From assembly GCA_949288455.1 (NCBI GenBank), contig CASEKF010000049.1, forward strand, positions 1-30,169: 30,169 nucleotides of DNA, read 5' to 3'. The stretch is from an uncultured bacterium. GTDB lineage: Bacteria > Vulcanimicrobiota > CADAWZ01. The position numbers were made by a program, and so were the translations under genes. The notes beneath the pieces are model-generated. The model was not told the DNA's origin and searched no databases. It worked only from the letters and a program-made list of their open reading frames with translations. Of the stretch, positions 8,859 to 17,904 are shown in pieces; the first letter of the stretch is position 1, and each line of letters begins with the position of its first letter.

Positions 8859-9108
8859 AATAAAAATATCATCCCTTTCAAGATATCGCTTAAAATTAAT
8901 ACGCCAAAAACACAGCTAAGAATAATAAAAGGCAAAATAATCCAAAACCCGTCTACATAAAAAAATAACGGCGGCGCGCTTATGCCGCTAAATCTGTTTG
9001 CAAAACCTGAAGCGTCTTTCAGCAAAAATTTTATAATTTTACGAAAAAAGATAATTCTCCGCAGGATTTATTTTTCCTGTTTTAACCAAATAAACCGAGG
9101 GAAAACTT
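8855..9108 (-). pseudogene. Frameshifted remnant of a membrane-protein gene upstream of the aminotransferase
   Basis: On the minus strand a frame open from 9067 to a TGA at 8855 encodes about 70 residues with protein-like composition: KDASGFANRFSGIS, then the hydrophobic FWIILPFIILSCVFGVLIL. Its TGA overlaps the aminotransferase ATG as ATGA, the usual sign of translational coupling. There is no credible start codon with a ribosome-binding site. A second frame just upstream reads VYLVKTGKINPAENYLF and stops inside the junction. Removing one base from the A6/T6 tract at 9044-9049 would join the two. Further upstream the frame is again interrupted by stops. I read this as the eroded C-terminal end of a membrane protein; an unrecognised short gene is the alternative. 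Confidence 0.42.
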
Positions 9109-9302
9109 TAAAAATACAAAGCTTTGATAAAAATGATTTTAGAAGGATTTTAGATAAATAAAAGAGAAATTTCTATGTTGATTATAAAAAGAAGGATTAT
9201 TATGATAATCGCTTAAAACGCGCTTAAAAGACAATTTGTCGTCATCATAATAAACCGGATTATAAAACGGCTGAATTTAAGCTATATTTAGGAGAGTCAA
9301 CA
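9109..9302. other. Spacer before the lipoprotein gene
   Basis: This region holds the AGGAG ribosome-binding site for the 9303 gene (about 9290-9294). It also holds a 13-codon frame at 9175-9216 whose product (MLIIKRRIIMIIA) resembles the start of the lipoprotein signal peptide (MVIKRRLSIIIT). It is presumably the promoter region for the plus-strand cluster. I see no convincing -35/-10 pair. Confidence 0.35.
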
Positions 9303-9752
9303 ATGGTTATAAAAAGACGTTTATCAATAATTATTACGTTGCTCGCGACTTTAATTTTAATTTCCTGCGCAAACGAAACTAAAACCGGCGGGAATGACAG
9401 AGAAATGCAAAATATAGAAGTGAGTACCAGAGTCGGCGTAAGCGCCGAAGCCATTGGGATGAAATTGCCTGAAGTTCCGGAACTTAAATGGAAATTTTTA
9501 ACTCCCGAAGAACGAGAAAAAATAACTAAATATACCGGCAAAATGACTATAAAAGTTAAATTCAACGAAAATCGAAAATATTCCGCCGACATACAGCTTC
9601 TCGATATAAATAACCTGCCCGTAACGACCGAAAATCTAACTATGGACGGAGTTACGGGTTCTGAAGCGGTATACACCGTAGATCTGCATATAGCGCCGGA
9701 ACTAGCCAAAAAAGTCACTAAAGCAAAACTAGTCGTAGGACCTTTGATGTAA
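9303..9752 (+). CDS. Putative lipoprotein of unknown function
   Basis: The 149-residue protein begins with a basic then hydrophobic signal (MVIKRRLSIIITLLATLILISC). The lipobox LISC puts the lipidated cysteine at residue 21, so it is expected to be processed by the Lgt and LspA encoded nearby. The mature part is charged and beta-rich in character (ITKYTGKMTIKVKF, KYSADIQLLDINNLPV, AVYTVDLHIAPE), suggesting a small beta-sandwich, but I recognise no family. AGGAG lies eight bases upstream of the ATG. Its stop overlaps the next start by one base (TAATG), so it is coupled to the UPF0158 gene. It heads a plus-strand cluster continuing through SPFH, rsmI and L,D-transpeptidase genes. Confidence 0.82.
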   Translation: MVIKRRLSIIITLLATLILISCANETKTGGNDREMQNIEVSTRVGVSAEAIGMKLPEVPELKWKFLTPEEREKITKYTGKMTIKVKFNENRKYSADIQLLDINNLPVTTENLTMDGVTGSEAVYTVDLHIAPELAKKVTKAKLVVGPLM

Positions 9753-10171
9753 TGGGCGTCAATCTTGCTAAGCTTATATCGGCTTATATGAACATGGATC
9801 CCGGAAGAGCCTACTTTCTTGACGTCGTATCAGGAGAGATACTGTCTATCTCAATATCGTCTCCGTCCAGTAAAGAATTGCAAGAGCTAAGCGTAAAAAT
9901 ACAAGCGGATAAAAAACGATATTTAAAACTTCCGAGACGTTCTTCCGCCGACAATTATAAAGATATGGAAGAATTTATACCAACTCTTACTGATCAAAAA
10001 TTAAAACAAAGGCTTTCCGACGCGCTTAGAAGCGGAGGAACGATTTCTAAATTTTTTAGGGATAGTTTGGCCGGTCGCAATTTTGAAAGCGAAAACTGGA
10101 TAAAATTCAAACGCAAAAAAATAAAAGACTTTATAATCTCTGTCTTAAAAGGCAGCGGAGTTAAAATATAA
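9752..10171 (+). CDS. UPF0158 family protein
   Basis: This is a 139-residue protein of the uncharacterised UPF0158 family. Recognisable blocks are the N-terminal RAYFLDVVSGEIL (the family's 'Y-x-D-x-x-x-G-E-V' pattern), RYLKLPRRSSADNYKDMEEFIPTL in the middle, and the C-terminal RLSDALRSGGTISKFFRDSL with ENWIKFKRKKIKDF. It has no signal peptide or membrane segment and should be cytoplasmic. The start shares one base with the preceding lipoprotein stop (TAATG) and has no Shine-Dalgarno sequence of its own, so it probably depends on reinitiation. The biochemical function of the family is unknown to me. Only six bases separate it from the next gene. Confidence 0.85.
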   Translation: MGVNLAKLISAYMNMDPGRAYFLDVVSGEILSISISSPSSKELQELSVKIQADKKRYLKLPRRSSADNYKDMEEFIPTLTDQKLKQRLSDALRSGGTISKFFRDSLAGRNFESENWIKFKRKKIKDFIISVLKGSGVKI

Positions 10172-10177
10172 AATAAA

Positions 10178-10807
10178 ATGGACGGTTATCAAGCCTATTT
10201 TCCATTTCAGATACCAAAACTAGAATCGCTTCCGGGATTTCAAATCGCCGGCGTAATTACTTTTCTACTCTTTATTTTAATAATTTTATTCTTATTAATG
10301 CGCTTTTCATTTAAAGAACTTCCGGTAGGAACCGTCGCCGTAATAAAAAGATTAGACAAAACGTTTATACAAGGAGGAACTGTCTGGATAATCCCTTTAA
10401 TAGACTCTATAGAATATTTAACTTTAAATCCAATGACGTTTAATTTTGACTATGAAGGATTCGTTACCTCTGAAGGCATAAAAATTAATTTAGGCATAGA
10501 AGCGACCGTAAAACTTGACAGCGATCCAAAATCGATAGAAAAGACGGCGGAAGAATTAGGTTCAAATTCAAAAGTAGAATACTTTGTAGAAAACGTATTT
10601 AAACAATTAATTGCAATCGCTCTTTTAGATCCTTCGGCAACTACTTATAAACTTGCTTTAAACTCAAGCAGGCTAATCGACGAAATAAAACCGCTTGCGT
10701 CGGAAGAATTAGAAAAAACTAATATATATCTTCAAACGGCAAGCATAAGATACCTGAAAGATACCGAAGGAATAATAGAGAAACTCCGGAACGCTTATTC
10801 CGCATAA
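10178..10807 (+). CDS. Short membrane-anchored SPFH/band-7 domain protein
   Basis: A 209-residue protein with one N-terminal membrane segment (about residues 24-43, rich in Leu/Ile) followed by an SPFH (stomatin/prohibitin/flotillin) domain. The evidence is FKELPVGTVAVIKRLDKTFIQGG, then WIIPLIDSIEYLTLNPMTF and FVTSEGIKINLGIEATVKL. SPFH proteins form oligomeric scaffolds that cage membrane proteins or proteases. This one stops soon after the SPFH core (YLKDTEGIIEKLRNAYSA) and lacks the long coiled coil of flotillins and HflK/C. It follows the UPF0158 gene by six bases with a weak ribosome-binding site, suggesting one transcript. The fold assignment is good; the partner proteins are unknown. 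Confidence 0.82.
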   Translation: MDGYQAYFPFQIPKLESLPGFQIAGVITFLLFILIILFLLMRFSFKELPVGTVAVIKRLDKTFIQGGTVWIIPLIDSIEYLTLNPMTFNFDYEGFVTSEGIKINLGIEATVKLDSDPKSIEKTAEELGSNSKVEYFVENVFKQLIAIALLDPSATTYKLALNSSRLIDEIKPLASEELEKTNIYLQTASIRYLKDTEGIIEKLRNAYSA

Positions 10808-10855
10808 TTGCCAAGGAAATGTCAAAAGCGTTCCCTATTTTTTTAAGGAGCCGTA

Positions 10856-11710
10856 ATGTTATACGTTTGCTCGACGCCCGTAGGCAACCTACGGGATATA
10901 ACGCTTAGAGCTTTAGAAATTTTAAAGTCAGCCGATATAATAGCCTGCGAAACGCCGGAACATACAAAAAAATTACTTACGCACTATGGGATATCCTGCA
11001 AATTAACAAGCTATAGAGAAGATAATAAAGAAATTGCGGGCAATTATCTTATACAAGAATTGAATCAAGGCAAAACTATAGTTTTAGTAAGCGACGCCGG
11101 AACCCCATGCGTATCCGACCCGGGGAGAAACCTAGTAAAAAAGGCCGTTGAAAACGGGATAGAAGTCATTGCGATACCGGGACCATCAGCCGTAACCGCA
11201 GCTTTATCTATTTCCGCTTTCCACGCGGATTCATTTCTTTTCCTCGGATTTCTACCGAGAAAAAATTCTAAAAGAGAAAAAGTCTTACTTGACATAGCTA
11301 AATCTTATCATACCGTAATTTTCTTTGAAGCTCCTCACAGAATTAAAAAAACTTTTTGCGAACTAATCGATAAAATATCCGACAGACAAGTATGCGTATG
11401 CAGAGAAATAACGAAAAAATTTGAAGAAACCATGCGCGGAGACATAAGAGATATATACCTTCAGCTAAGCTCCTTAAAAGAAATCAAAGGAGAGTTCGTC
11501 ATCGTAATAGAAGGCGCCTCGGATTGCGAACAAGAAAAAACGAGCGAACAAGATCTAACGGAGGAAGTCAATTCGCTGTTAAAAAAAGGTATGAAAGTTT
11601 TAGACGCAGCTAAATTTTTATCAAAAAAATACGGATTAAGCAGAAACTTCGTCTATTCGCTTGCGATAACAAAAAAGGACGACTGTAACAGATGCGAAAG
11701 ATCGGAATAA
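10856..11710 (+). CDS. rsmI: 16S rRNA (cytidine(1402)-2'-O)-methyltransferase RsmI
   Basis: RsmI methylates the 2'-OH of C1402 in 16S rRNA using S-adenosylmethionine and belongs to the tetrapyrrole-methylase fold. The 284-residue protein starts LYVCSTPVGNLRDITLRALEIL. It continues with the SAM-binding VSDAGTPCVSDPG and VIAIPGPSAVTAALSIS, and has FLPRKNSKRE and FFEAPHRIKKT further on. The usual EDTR-x-T segment reads ETPEHT here, a small deviation in a conserved stretch. AAGGAG lies five bases before the ATG. The last 19 bases overlap the start of the L,D-transpeptidase gene, so the two are probably co-expressed. Confidence 0.95.
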   Translation: MLYVCSTPVGNLRDITLRALEILKSADIIACETPEHTKKLLTHYGISCKLTSYREDNKEIAGNYLIQELNQGKTIVLVSDAGTPCVSDPGRNLVKKAVENGIEVIAIPGPSAVTAALSISAFHADSFLFLGFLPRKNSKREKVLLDIAKSYHTVIFFEAPHRIKKTFCELIDKISDRQVCVCREITKKFEETMRGDIRDIYLQLSSLKEIKGEFVIVIEGASDCEQEKTSEQDLTEEVNSLLKKGMKVLDAAKFLSKKYGLSRNFVYSLAITKKDDCNRCERSE

Positions 11711-12849
11711 TCTTCACATTTCTATATTTTTTCATCGCTCACTATTCGTTGATTTACGCCCAGAATACATATTCCCTATTATTTCCAATCGGGGGAACAG
11801 ATAAAATACATATCGTAAAAGCCGGAGAAAATATTATATCCATAGCCGAACGATATAATATGGCGGCGGAACATATTATGTGGGCCAACGGGAAAAAAAA
11901 CCTGAAAGCCTCCGCAGGAGAGTCTCTTGTTATTCCCGGAAGAAGAATCATACCTAAAATAAAAAACGCTCCTCCGGAATACGTCGTCATAAACATACCC
12001 GAATATATGACGTATTTATTTAAAAATCAAGCCGAAATTTTATACTTTCCAATAGCGGCGGGGCATCCTTCAACTCCAACTCCCGTAGCGGAAACAAATA
12101 TTACGAATAAAATAAAAGATCCGGTATGGCTTCCTCCGGAATGGGCGGAAGGAGACGGCAGCCCTGTGCCTCCAGGTCCTTCAAATCCTCTTGGAGACCG
12201 TTGGATCGGTTTAAATCTACCGGGATATGGCATACATTCGACGATATCTCCCGACAGTATAGGCCTTAGCGTTTCTCATGGATGTCTAAGAATGCGGCCT
12301 AAAAATGCCGAAACGTTTTTTGAAGAAGTGGAAGTAGGCATGTCTGTAAGCATAATATACGAACCTGTTCTTCTAGGACAAGATCCAACATCTAAAATAA
12401 TATATATAACTTTTTTCCCGGATCCATATAAAAAAGCAGGCAATTTATATGAATTAGCCTTAAAAAAATTAGCGTTCTACGGTTTAGAAAATATAGCCGA
12501 TAAAAATACTTTAAAAACCTCGGCGTCCGAACAAAAAGGAATTCCGATTCCTATTATAGGAAGCGAAACGACAATCGCCATAAACGGAGAGGAAGTGGAC
12601 ATAACCTTGCCTCCGATAAGCCTTAACGGAATCATTTACGTTACGGACTCCTTTTTCGCGCAGATAGGAGTAGACACCGAACTAACGGAAGAAACAGCCG
12701 TTTTTAAAAAAAATGACATCTCATGCGAAATTCCAATATGGGCGGATTTATCATGGAACGGAGAATATCTTATACCGTTACGTGAAGTTTTGGAACGATT
12801 AAATTTCCAAGTCGAATATCTAGAACAAATTATAAATATTAAATATTAA
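11692..12849 (+). CDS. Secreted LysM + L,D-transpeptidase (YkuD) protein with C-terminal stalk domain
   Basis: A 385-residue exported cell-wall enzyme. A signal peptide covers about residues 1-23. A LysM peptidoglycan-binding domain (about 38-85) contains HIVKAGENIISIAERYN and ends in VIPG. The YkuD domain (about 95-225) has the catalytic SHGCLRM motif with His196 and Cys198, plus the upstream GYGIHST. L,D-transpeptidases make 3-3 peptidoglycan cross-links or attach proteins to the wall. The C-terminal region (about 290-385) has the copper-amine-oxidase-N-like pattern, with AINGEEV, NGIIYVTDSF and EYLIPLREVLERL. That domain is also the core of the protein at 18445-18960. The start overlaps rsmI by 19 bases. 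The gene converges with pilC, only ten bases away. Confidence 0.93.
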   Translation: MRKIGIIFTFLYFFIAHYSLIYAQNTYSLLFPIGGTDKIHIVKAGENIISIAERYNMAAEHIMWANGKKNLKASAGESLVIPGRRIIPKIKNAPPEYVVINIPEYMTYLFKNQAEILYFPIAAGHPSTPTPVAETNITNKIKDPVWLPPEWAEGDGSPVPPGPSNPLGDRWIGLNLPGYGIHSTISPDSIGLSVSHGCLRMRPKNAETFFEEVEVGMSVSIIYEPVLLGQDPTSKIIYITFFPDPYKKAGNLYELALKKLAFYGLENIADKNTLKTSASEQKGIPIPIIGSETTIAINGEEVDITLPPISLNGIIYVTDSFFAQIGVDTELTEETAVFKKNDISCEIPIWADLSWNGEYLIPLREVLERLNFQVEYLEQIINIKY

Positions 12850-12859
12850 TAACTTTGAA

Positions 12860-14068
12860 TTAAAAATCAGATAAAACGGAATAAAGAGGCAAGAACACGC
12901 TGGCTATTATAAATCCTATTATTCCTCCGACAAACGTAATCATCAGCGGCTCAATAATAGAGCTGAAAGAATTAAAAAAATTCTCAAGATCCGTTTCATA
13001 CATATCGGCAAGACTAGACGCTATATTTGGAATACGTCCGGACTCTTCTCCAATCATAAACATACTGGAAAAAACTGAGTCATATAAAAAAGGATCGCTT
13101 AAAAAAAACTCCGATAAATTAGAGCCGTTTTCAATAGCTTTAGCGGCGTCTAGACAACTTTTTGAAAAGACCAGATTAGCGCATGATCCTCCGGCTAATT
13201 TCAAAGCGTTAGTAATAGGAATCCCCGCGTCTATCAACGTAGCCATATTACGACATATGTTAACGTATGCGAGTTTTCTAACGACTTTGCACATAATCGG
13301 CAATCTCAAAGCCAAATTATCTACAACCCATTTTCCTGTCGGACGACTAATATAACGGTACGCGCCATAACAAACGACAGCTAAGAAAGCCGTAAAAAAC
13401 AGGCTAAAATAAGGATGAGAAGCAATATTTGTCAAATTAAGAACGATTTTGGTAGGAAGAGGCAATTCTACTTCTAACCCGGACATAAATTCCATGATAC
13501 CGGGCATTATATATTTAAAAGTTATCAAAGTAAAGATAATGCAAATAATAAAAGCGATGACGGGATATATCATCGCGCCCATAACTTTTCTGTCGATTTC
13601 CATCTGCTTAGCGAGAGCTTTTTCAAGATTTTCAAGAACCTGAGGAATTCTTCCGTTTTCTTCTCCTATCTTGATCGAAGATATATAAATACCGTTAAAA
13701 AACCACGGATATGAAGAAAAAGCTTCGGAAATTCTTATTCCTTGGTTGATTTTAAAAAGAATTCCTTTAATAATATCCTTCATAATAGGTTTTCTGGTTT
13801 GCTCTGACATCATTGTCAAAGCTCTGGTTATTTCAAGGCCGGAAGTCATCGCAGATTTTAATTCTCCCGTAAAAATAAATAAATCCATCTTTGTGACCGG
13901 ATTTACAACGCTCTCTATAAAAGTTCGGGATATAGTCTTATTTCTTTTAACCGCCGATTTTTCTCTGAATTCCTTACTAAGCTGAAGAGACATAACGCAC
14001 CACAAGCCTTCCTTCGCTTTGTCTGTTATCTTTTTCTGAGATCTAAATAAAAATCCCTTCAAAAACAT
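12860..14068 (-). CDS. Type IV pilus / type II secretion inner-membrane platform protein (PilC/GspF family)
   Basis: This polytopic platform protein works with the PilB/GspE ATPase to assemble pili or pseudopili. It has the expected two tandem T2SSF domains, beginning MDLFIFTGELKSAMTSGLEI and NICRNMATLIDAGIPITNAL. Each ends with the signature IGEENGRIP or IGEESGRIP followed by LE/DME-type helices and membrane segments. The final segment MITFVGGIIGFIIASVFLPLY is typical. The N-terminal roughly 65 residues do not resemble the usual GspF N-terminus. The ATG at 14068 has no ribosome-binding site; an alternative ATG at 13993 has a GGAAGG-like stretch upstream. The ATPase fragment lies 12 kb away at the window's left edge, so the secretion genes are dispersed. 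Confidence 0.93.
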   Translation of the reverse strand: MFLKGFLFRSQKKITDKAKEGLWCVMSLQLSKEFREKSAVKRNKTISRTFIESVVNPVTKMDLFIFTGELKSAMTSGLEITRALTMMSEQTRKPIMKDIIKGILFKINQGIRISEAFSSYPWFFNGIYISSIKIGEENGRIPQVLENLEKALAKQMEIDRKVMGAMIYPVIAFIICIIFTLITFKYIMPGIMEFMSGLEVELPLPTKIVLNLTNIASHPYFSLFFTAFLAVVCYGAYRYISRPTGKWVVDNLALRLPIMCKVVRKLAYVNICRNMATLIDAGIPITNALKLAGGSCANLVFSKSCLDAAKAIENGSNLSEFFLSDPFLYDSVFSSMFMIGEESGRIPNIASSLADMYETDLENFFNSFSSIIEPLMITFVGGIIGFIIASVFLPLYSVLSDF

Positions 14069-14088
14069 GTTAAAAGATTTAATACATA

Positions 14089-14134
14089 CTATAACAAATG
14101 CCGCAGTATATTTTTACTGCGGCATTTGTTATAG
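14089..14134 (-). terminator. Perfect 20-bp inverted repeat between the carboxyltransferase gene and pilC
   Basis: CTATAACAAATGCCGCAGTA is followed by a six-base loop and its perfect complement. It sits after the carboxyltransferase stop (14156) and 21 bases before the pilC ATG, both on the minus strand. No strong T-run follows, so it may be a terminator, an RNA-stabilising hairpin or both. Confidence 0.6.
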
Positions 14135-14155
14135 CCTTTTGTCCATAAAAATCGA

Positions 14156-15700
14156 TTATAAAGGAATATTTCCATGTTTTTTAGGAGGAAGAGATTCTCG
14201 TTTATTTCTCAGGCTATCGAGTGCGATAATCAATTTAGGCCTTGTGTACAGAGGATCTATCACCTCGTCTATATATCCTAATTCTGCGGCTCGGTAAGGA
14301 TTGGCAAATTTATTCTTATATTCGGCTACAAGTTCAGCCTGTTCTCTCTTAGGATCTTGACTCTCCTTTATCTGTTTGCGGAATATAATTTTAACGGCTC
14401 CTTCAGGCCCCATAACGGCTACTTCTCCGGAAGGATACGAAAAATTCAAATCGGCTCGTATATGCTTGCTGGCCATAACGTCGTAAGCTCCGCCGTAAGC
14501 TTTACGGGCAATCACCGTTATTTTAGGAACAGTCGCCTCGGCAAAAGCATAAAGAAGCTTAGCTCCATGAGTTATAATACCGCCGTATTCCTGTTCCGTA
14601 CCGGGCATAAATCCGGGTACGTCGACGAACGTTACAAGAGGAATATTGAAGGAATCGCAAAAACGCACGAACCTGGCCGCTTTAATAGAAGCTTTTATAT
14701 CCAAGCAGCCGGCAAGAAAAAGAGGCTGATTAGCAACTATACCGACTGAAAATCCGGCTAGTCTTCCAAAACCTACTATTATATTTTTCGCATAATCTGC
14801 ATGAACTTCAAGAAAATACCTGTCGTCCAAAACGAGTCTTAACAGCTCTTTCATATCGTAAGGTTTAGTCGGGTCGTCCGGAATAATAGTCCTTAATCTC
14901 TCCTCAAGTCTATTAGGATCGTCTTTACAGGCTACGACCGGAGGATCCTGAAGATTATTTTGAGGAATATAATTCAACAGTTCTCTTATCAGTTCTAAAG
15001 CTTTTTCGTCCGAAGAAGCCGAAAAATGAGAAACTCCGCTTATCGAACCATGAGTAGAAGAACCTCCAAGTTTTTCCTGAGTAACTTCCTCTCCCGTAAC
15101 CGTCTTAATTACTTCTGGTCCGGTAATAAACATATAGCTGGTTCTATCAACCATAACTATAAAGTCTGTGATAGACGGCGAATAAACGGCTCCTCCGGCG
15201 CAAGGACCCATTATAGCGGATATCTGCGGAATTACTCCGGACGCCAGAACGTTGCGATTAAAAATTTCTCCATAACCGGCCAAACTAACTACGCCTTCCT
15301 GAATTCTAGCTCCTCCGGAGTCGTTTAAGCCTATAACCGGAGCTCCGTTTTTCATAGCTAAATCCATGATTTTACAGATTTTAGCTCCGTAAGAACCGCT
15401 TAAAGATCCTCCAAAAACGGTAAAATCTTGAGCGAATACATAAACCAACCTATTATTTATCTTTCCGTAACCTGTTATAACGCCGTCTCCTAAAATCTTG
15501 TCTACCCCAAAATCGGTACATTGATGAGTGACAAATTTATCTATTTCCATAAAAGTGTCTTCGTCAAGTAATTTCAGAATTCGCTCTCTTGCCGTAAGTT
15601 TCCCGGCTCTATGCTGCTTGTCTATTCTATCGGCTCCTCCGGCGGATTCAGCCTCGGCGTTCATCTGCTCTAGTTTAGCAATCTTATCGTCAATACTCAT
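14156..15700 (-). CDS. Biotin-dependent carboxyltransferase subunit (MmdA / transcarboxylase 12S / PccB type)
   Basis: A 514-residue carboxyltransferase of the acyl-CoA carboxylase beta type, which moves a carboxyl group between biotin and a CoA ester such as propionyl-/methylmalonyl-CoA. It begins with the usual helix ([13 protein letters not shown]) and [21 protein letters not shown]. The two crotonase-like halves contain [24 protein letters not shown] and, in the second half, [27 protein letters not shown] and [13 protein letters not shown]. It ends near [13 protein letters not shown] lies nine bases before the ATG. Only 20 bases separate it from the biotin-carrying subunit upstream. The family cannot by itself separate methylmalonyl-CoA decarboxylase, transcarboxylase and propionyl-CoA carboxylase. 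Confidence 0.93.
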   Translation of the reverse strand: MSIDDKIAKLEQMNAEAESAGGADRIDKQHRAGKLTARERILKLLDEDTFMEIDKFVTHQCTDFGVDKILGDGVITGYGKINNRLVYVFAQDFTVFGGSLSGSYGAKICKIMDLAMKNGAPVIGLNDSGGARIQEGVVSLAGYGEIFNRNVLASGVIPQISAIMGPCAGGAVYSPSITDFIVMVDRTSYMFITGPEVIKTVTGEEVTQEKLGGSSTHGSISGVSHFSASSDEKALELIRELLNYIPQNNLQDPPVVACKDDPNRLEERLRTIIPDDPTKPYDMKELLRLVLDDRYFLEVHADYAKNIIVGFGRLAGFSVGIVANQPLFLAGCLDIKASIKAARFVRFCDSFNIPLVTFVDVPGFMPGTEQEYGGIITHGAKLLYAFAEATVPKITVIARKAYGGAYDVMASKHIRADLNFSYPSGEVAVMGPEGAVKIIFRKQIKESQDPKREQAELVAEYKNKFANPYRAAELGYIDEVIDPLYTRPKLIIALDSLRNKRESLPPKKHGNIPL

Positions 15701-15720
15701 AATAAAAGTCTCCTGAAAAT

Positions 15721-17643
15721 TTATTTTCTGGAAAGAACGGCAAGAACGGCGTTTTTCTCAACCGAATCTCCCTGTGAAAAATTAAAGCCCTTTATTACTC
15801 CCGCTTCAGGAGCATTTATAGCCATCTGCATCTTCATAGCTTCAATAGTTGCCACGACTTCGTCTTTTTCAACATAATCTCCGACTTTCTTTTCGTTTTT
15901 GATTAAGAGCCCGGGCATAGGAGATCTTACCTCAATGTCTCCTTGACCGGCTTCTACCGCCGAAGGTTTAGGCGGAGTTTCGACAACTTTAACTTCAGGT
16001 TGTTTCGTTTCTTTAGGAACGACCTGAGAAATCTGCGGAGCAGGCTGAACGGCCTTTCTAATTGAAGAAACTACCGGAGAACCGCCAATTTCTTCAATCA
16101 TGACTTTATATGGAGATTCGTTAACAAATACGTTAAACTCTCTCATGTTTTCAGTTTTCTTAACAATAGGCTTATCGGAAAGTTCGCCGTTTAAAGCTCT
16201 TCTAACTATCTCATCCTGTTTCCTGACGTCTTCAAGAGTTATTGGAGCTACTTCAGGAGGAGGAGTCTCCAAACCATATTTCCATTTTAAGAACTTCAAT
16301 CCCGTCATCGGGAATAAAGCGTACGTAAGAACGTCTTTTATATCCGTCGAAATACCGGCTACGACTTTCTTAGCCTCTTCCATTTCAGGAGCGATCATAT
16401 CCGCCGCCCTGCATGTAATCGGAACGCTGCCCTTGGGATAATCTTTTAAAGCAAGCTTTAAAACGTCAGGATTTATGGGAGCCGGAGGACGCCCGTAAAG
16501 ACCGTAGGCATAATCCTTGACTTGAGCGGATATAATTTTATATCTGCCGAATAAAACGTTCTGTACCGCTTGAGTCCCTACCATTTGGCTTGTAGGAGTA
16601 ACTAAAGGAGGAAAGCCTAAGTCGGCTCTTGTTTTAGGCAATTCTTCAAATACCTGAGGAAGCTTATCAAGAGCCTGCATTTCTCTTAATTGGGAAACAA
16701 GATTAGTAGCCATACCTCCTGGAATCTGATGTTTCAAAACTCCGGTGTCTATAACCGACATTTTAGTATTATCAAGAAACTTTCTGTATTTAGGACTTAT
16801 TGACTCTAACTTTTCAGCGATACTTAAAAGCGTATCAAGATTAAGTCCGGTATCTCTCTCCGTACCGGCCAAAGCCGCGACTATAGGCTCGATGGCAGGC
16901 TGAGAAGTCCTCAAAGCGAAAGTAGATATACATGTGTCGACAATATCTACGCCGGCTTCGATAGCTTTCAGCAAAGTCATAGAAGCCATTCCGCTGGTAT
17001 AATGGGTGTGAAGCTGAATAGGAATAGAAACCGCTTTTTTCAGTTCGGAAATAAGCGCATATGCGTCATAAGGATTCATTAACCCGGCCATATCCTTTAT
17101 GCATATGCTGTCGGCTCCCATCTCGACAAGCTTTTTAGCTTTAGAAATATAATAATATATATTATAAATCTCTCCTCCCAGCCTAGGCTGAGTTAAAGAA
17201 TAAGCGATAGTTCCTTGAATGTGTTTACCCGTTTTCTTTACCGCTTTGAACGCCGCTTCAAAATTTCTTTCGTCGTTAAGCGCGTCAAAAATTCTAAAAA
17301 TATCAATTCCAACTTCCGCGGCTTGTTCGACGAAAGCGTCCACTACGTCGTCCGCATAATTTTTATATCCAACGAGATTTTGCCCGCGCAAAAGCATACT
17401 TAGCTTTACGTTTGGAAGCAGACGACGCAAAGTTTTAGCTCGTTCCCAAGGATCTTCGTTTAAAAATCGCGTGCATACGTCGAACGTAGCTCCGCCCCAT
17501 ACTTCCATAGAATAAAAACCGGCTTTATTCATATCCTCGGCCACGAATTCCATATCCTCAATTCTCAATCTCGTGGCAAAAGAGGATTGATGACTATCTC
17601 TAAAAGTAGTGTCAGAAATAAGAATCGGTTTCTTTTTAGTCAT
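15721..17643 (-). CDS. Pyruvate carboxylase subunit B / oxaloacetate decarboxylase alpha type protein with C-terminal biotin domain
   Basis: A 640-residue enzyme that carboxylates pyruvate or decarboxylates oxaloacetate with biotin as carrier. The N-terminal TIM-barrel (HMGL-like, about residues 6-275) shows [25 protein letters not shown] and the metal-binding [11 protein letters not shown]. The conserved carboxylase domain follows (about 290-480: [24 protein letters not shown]). A Pro-rich linker leads to a biotinyl domain with EAMKM, the biotinylated lysine being residue 604. The layout matches OadA, and also a fusion of the 5S and 1.3S subunits of propionibacterial transcarboxylase. GGAGG lies about 12 bases before the ATG. 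No biotin carboxylase gene is adjacent, so the carboxyl donor is probably another substrate. Confidence 0.94.
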   Translation of the reverse strand: MTKKKPILISDTTFRDSHQSSFATRLRIEDMEFVAEDMNKAGFYSMEVWGGATFDVCTRFLNEDPWERAKTLRRLLPNVKLSMLLRGQNLVGYKNYADDVVDAFVEQAAEVGIDIFRIFDALNDERNFEAAFKAVKKTGKHIQGTIAYSLTQPRLGGEIYNIYYYISKAKKLVEMGADSICIKDMAGLMNPYDAYALISELKKAVSIPIQLHTHYTSGMASMTLLKAIEAGVDIVDTCISTFALRTSQPAIEPIVAALAGTERDTGLNLDTLLSIAEKLESISPKYRKFLDNTKMSVIDTGVLKHQIPGGMATNLVSQLREMQALDKLPQVFEELPKTRADLGFPPLVTPTSQMVGTQAVQNVLFGRYKIISAQVKDYAYGLYGRPPAPINPDVLKLALKDYPKGSVPITCRAADMIAPEMEEAKKVVAGISTDIKDVLTYALFPMTGLKFLKWKYGLETPPPEVAPITLEDVRKQDEIVRRALNGELSDKPIVKKTENMREFNVFVNESPYKVMIEEIGGSPVVSSIRKAVQPAPQISQVVPKETKQPEVKVVETPPKPSAVEAGQGDIEVRSPMPGLLIKNEKKVGDYVEKDEVVATIEAMKMQMAINAPEAGVIKGFNFSQGDSVEKNAVLAVLSRK

Positions 17644-17904
17644 TATCTTAAATTACCTCCGCTGTTAATCTTGAAGTTCCCTATATCGCTGAATAATAGG
17701 GGGATTTCCGGTTAAACGAGCGCGGCATTTTTTACAAAATGCGTCGCATGCTCAATTGTACAATAAAAAATTTCAGAATTCGAATCGACGTCCACGGAAT
17801 ATTCAACGGCGTCCAACAAATCCGATAGAAAAGCGCAAAAGCTACAAACACGAATTAAAAACGCCCTATCATAAGGCCTATAAAAAAATAAAGAATACGG
17901 CTCG
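17644..17904. other. Spacer inside the carboxyl-transfer operon
   Basis: About 260 bases between the small subunit gene and the biotin-subunit gene. A short stem of GCATTTT/AAATGC type lies near 17727-17748. A plus-strand Arg/Lys-rich frame here (17756-17959) overlaps the small subunit gene and has no ribosome-binding site, so I do not call it. Confidence 0.4.
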
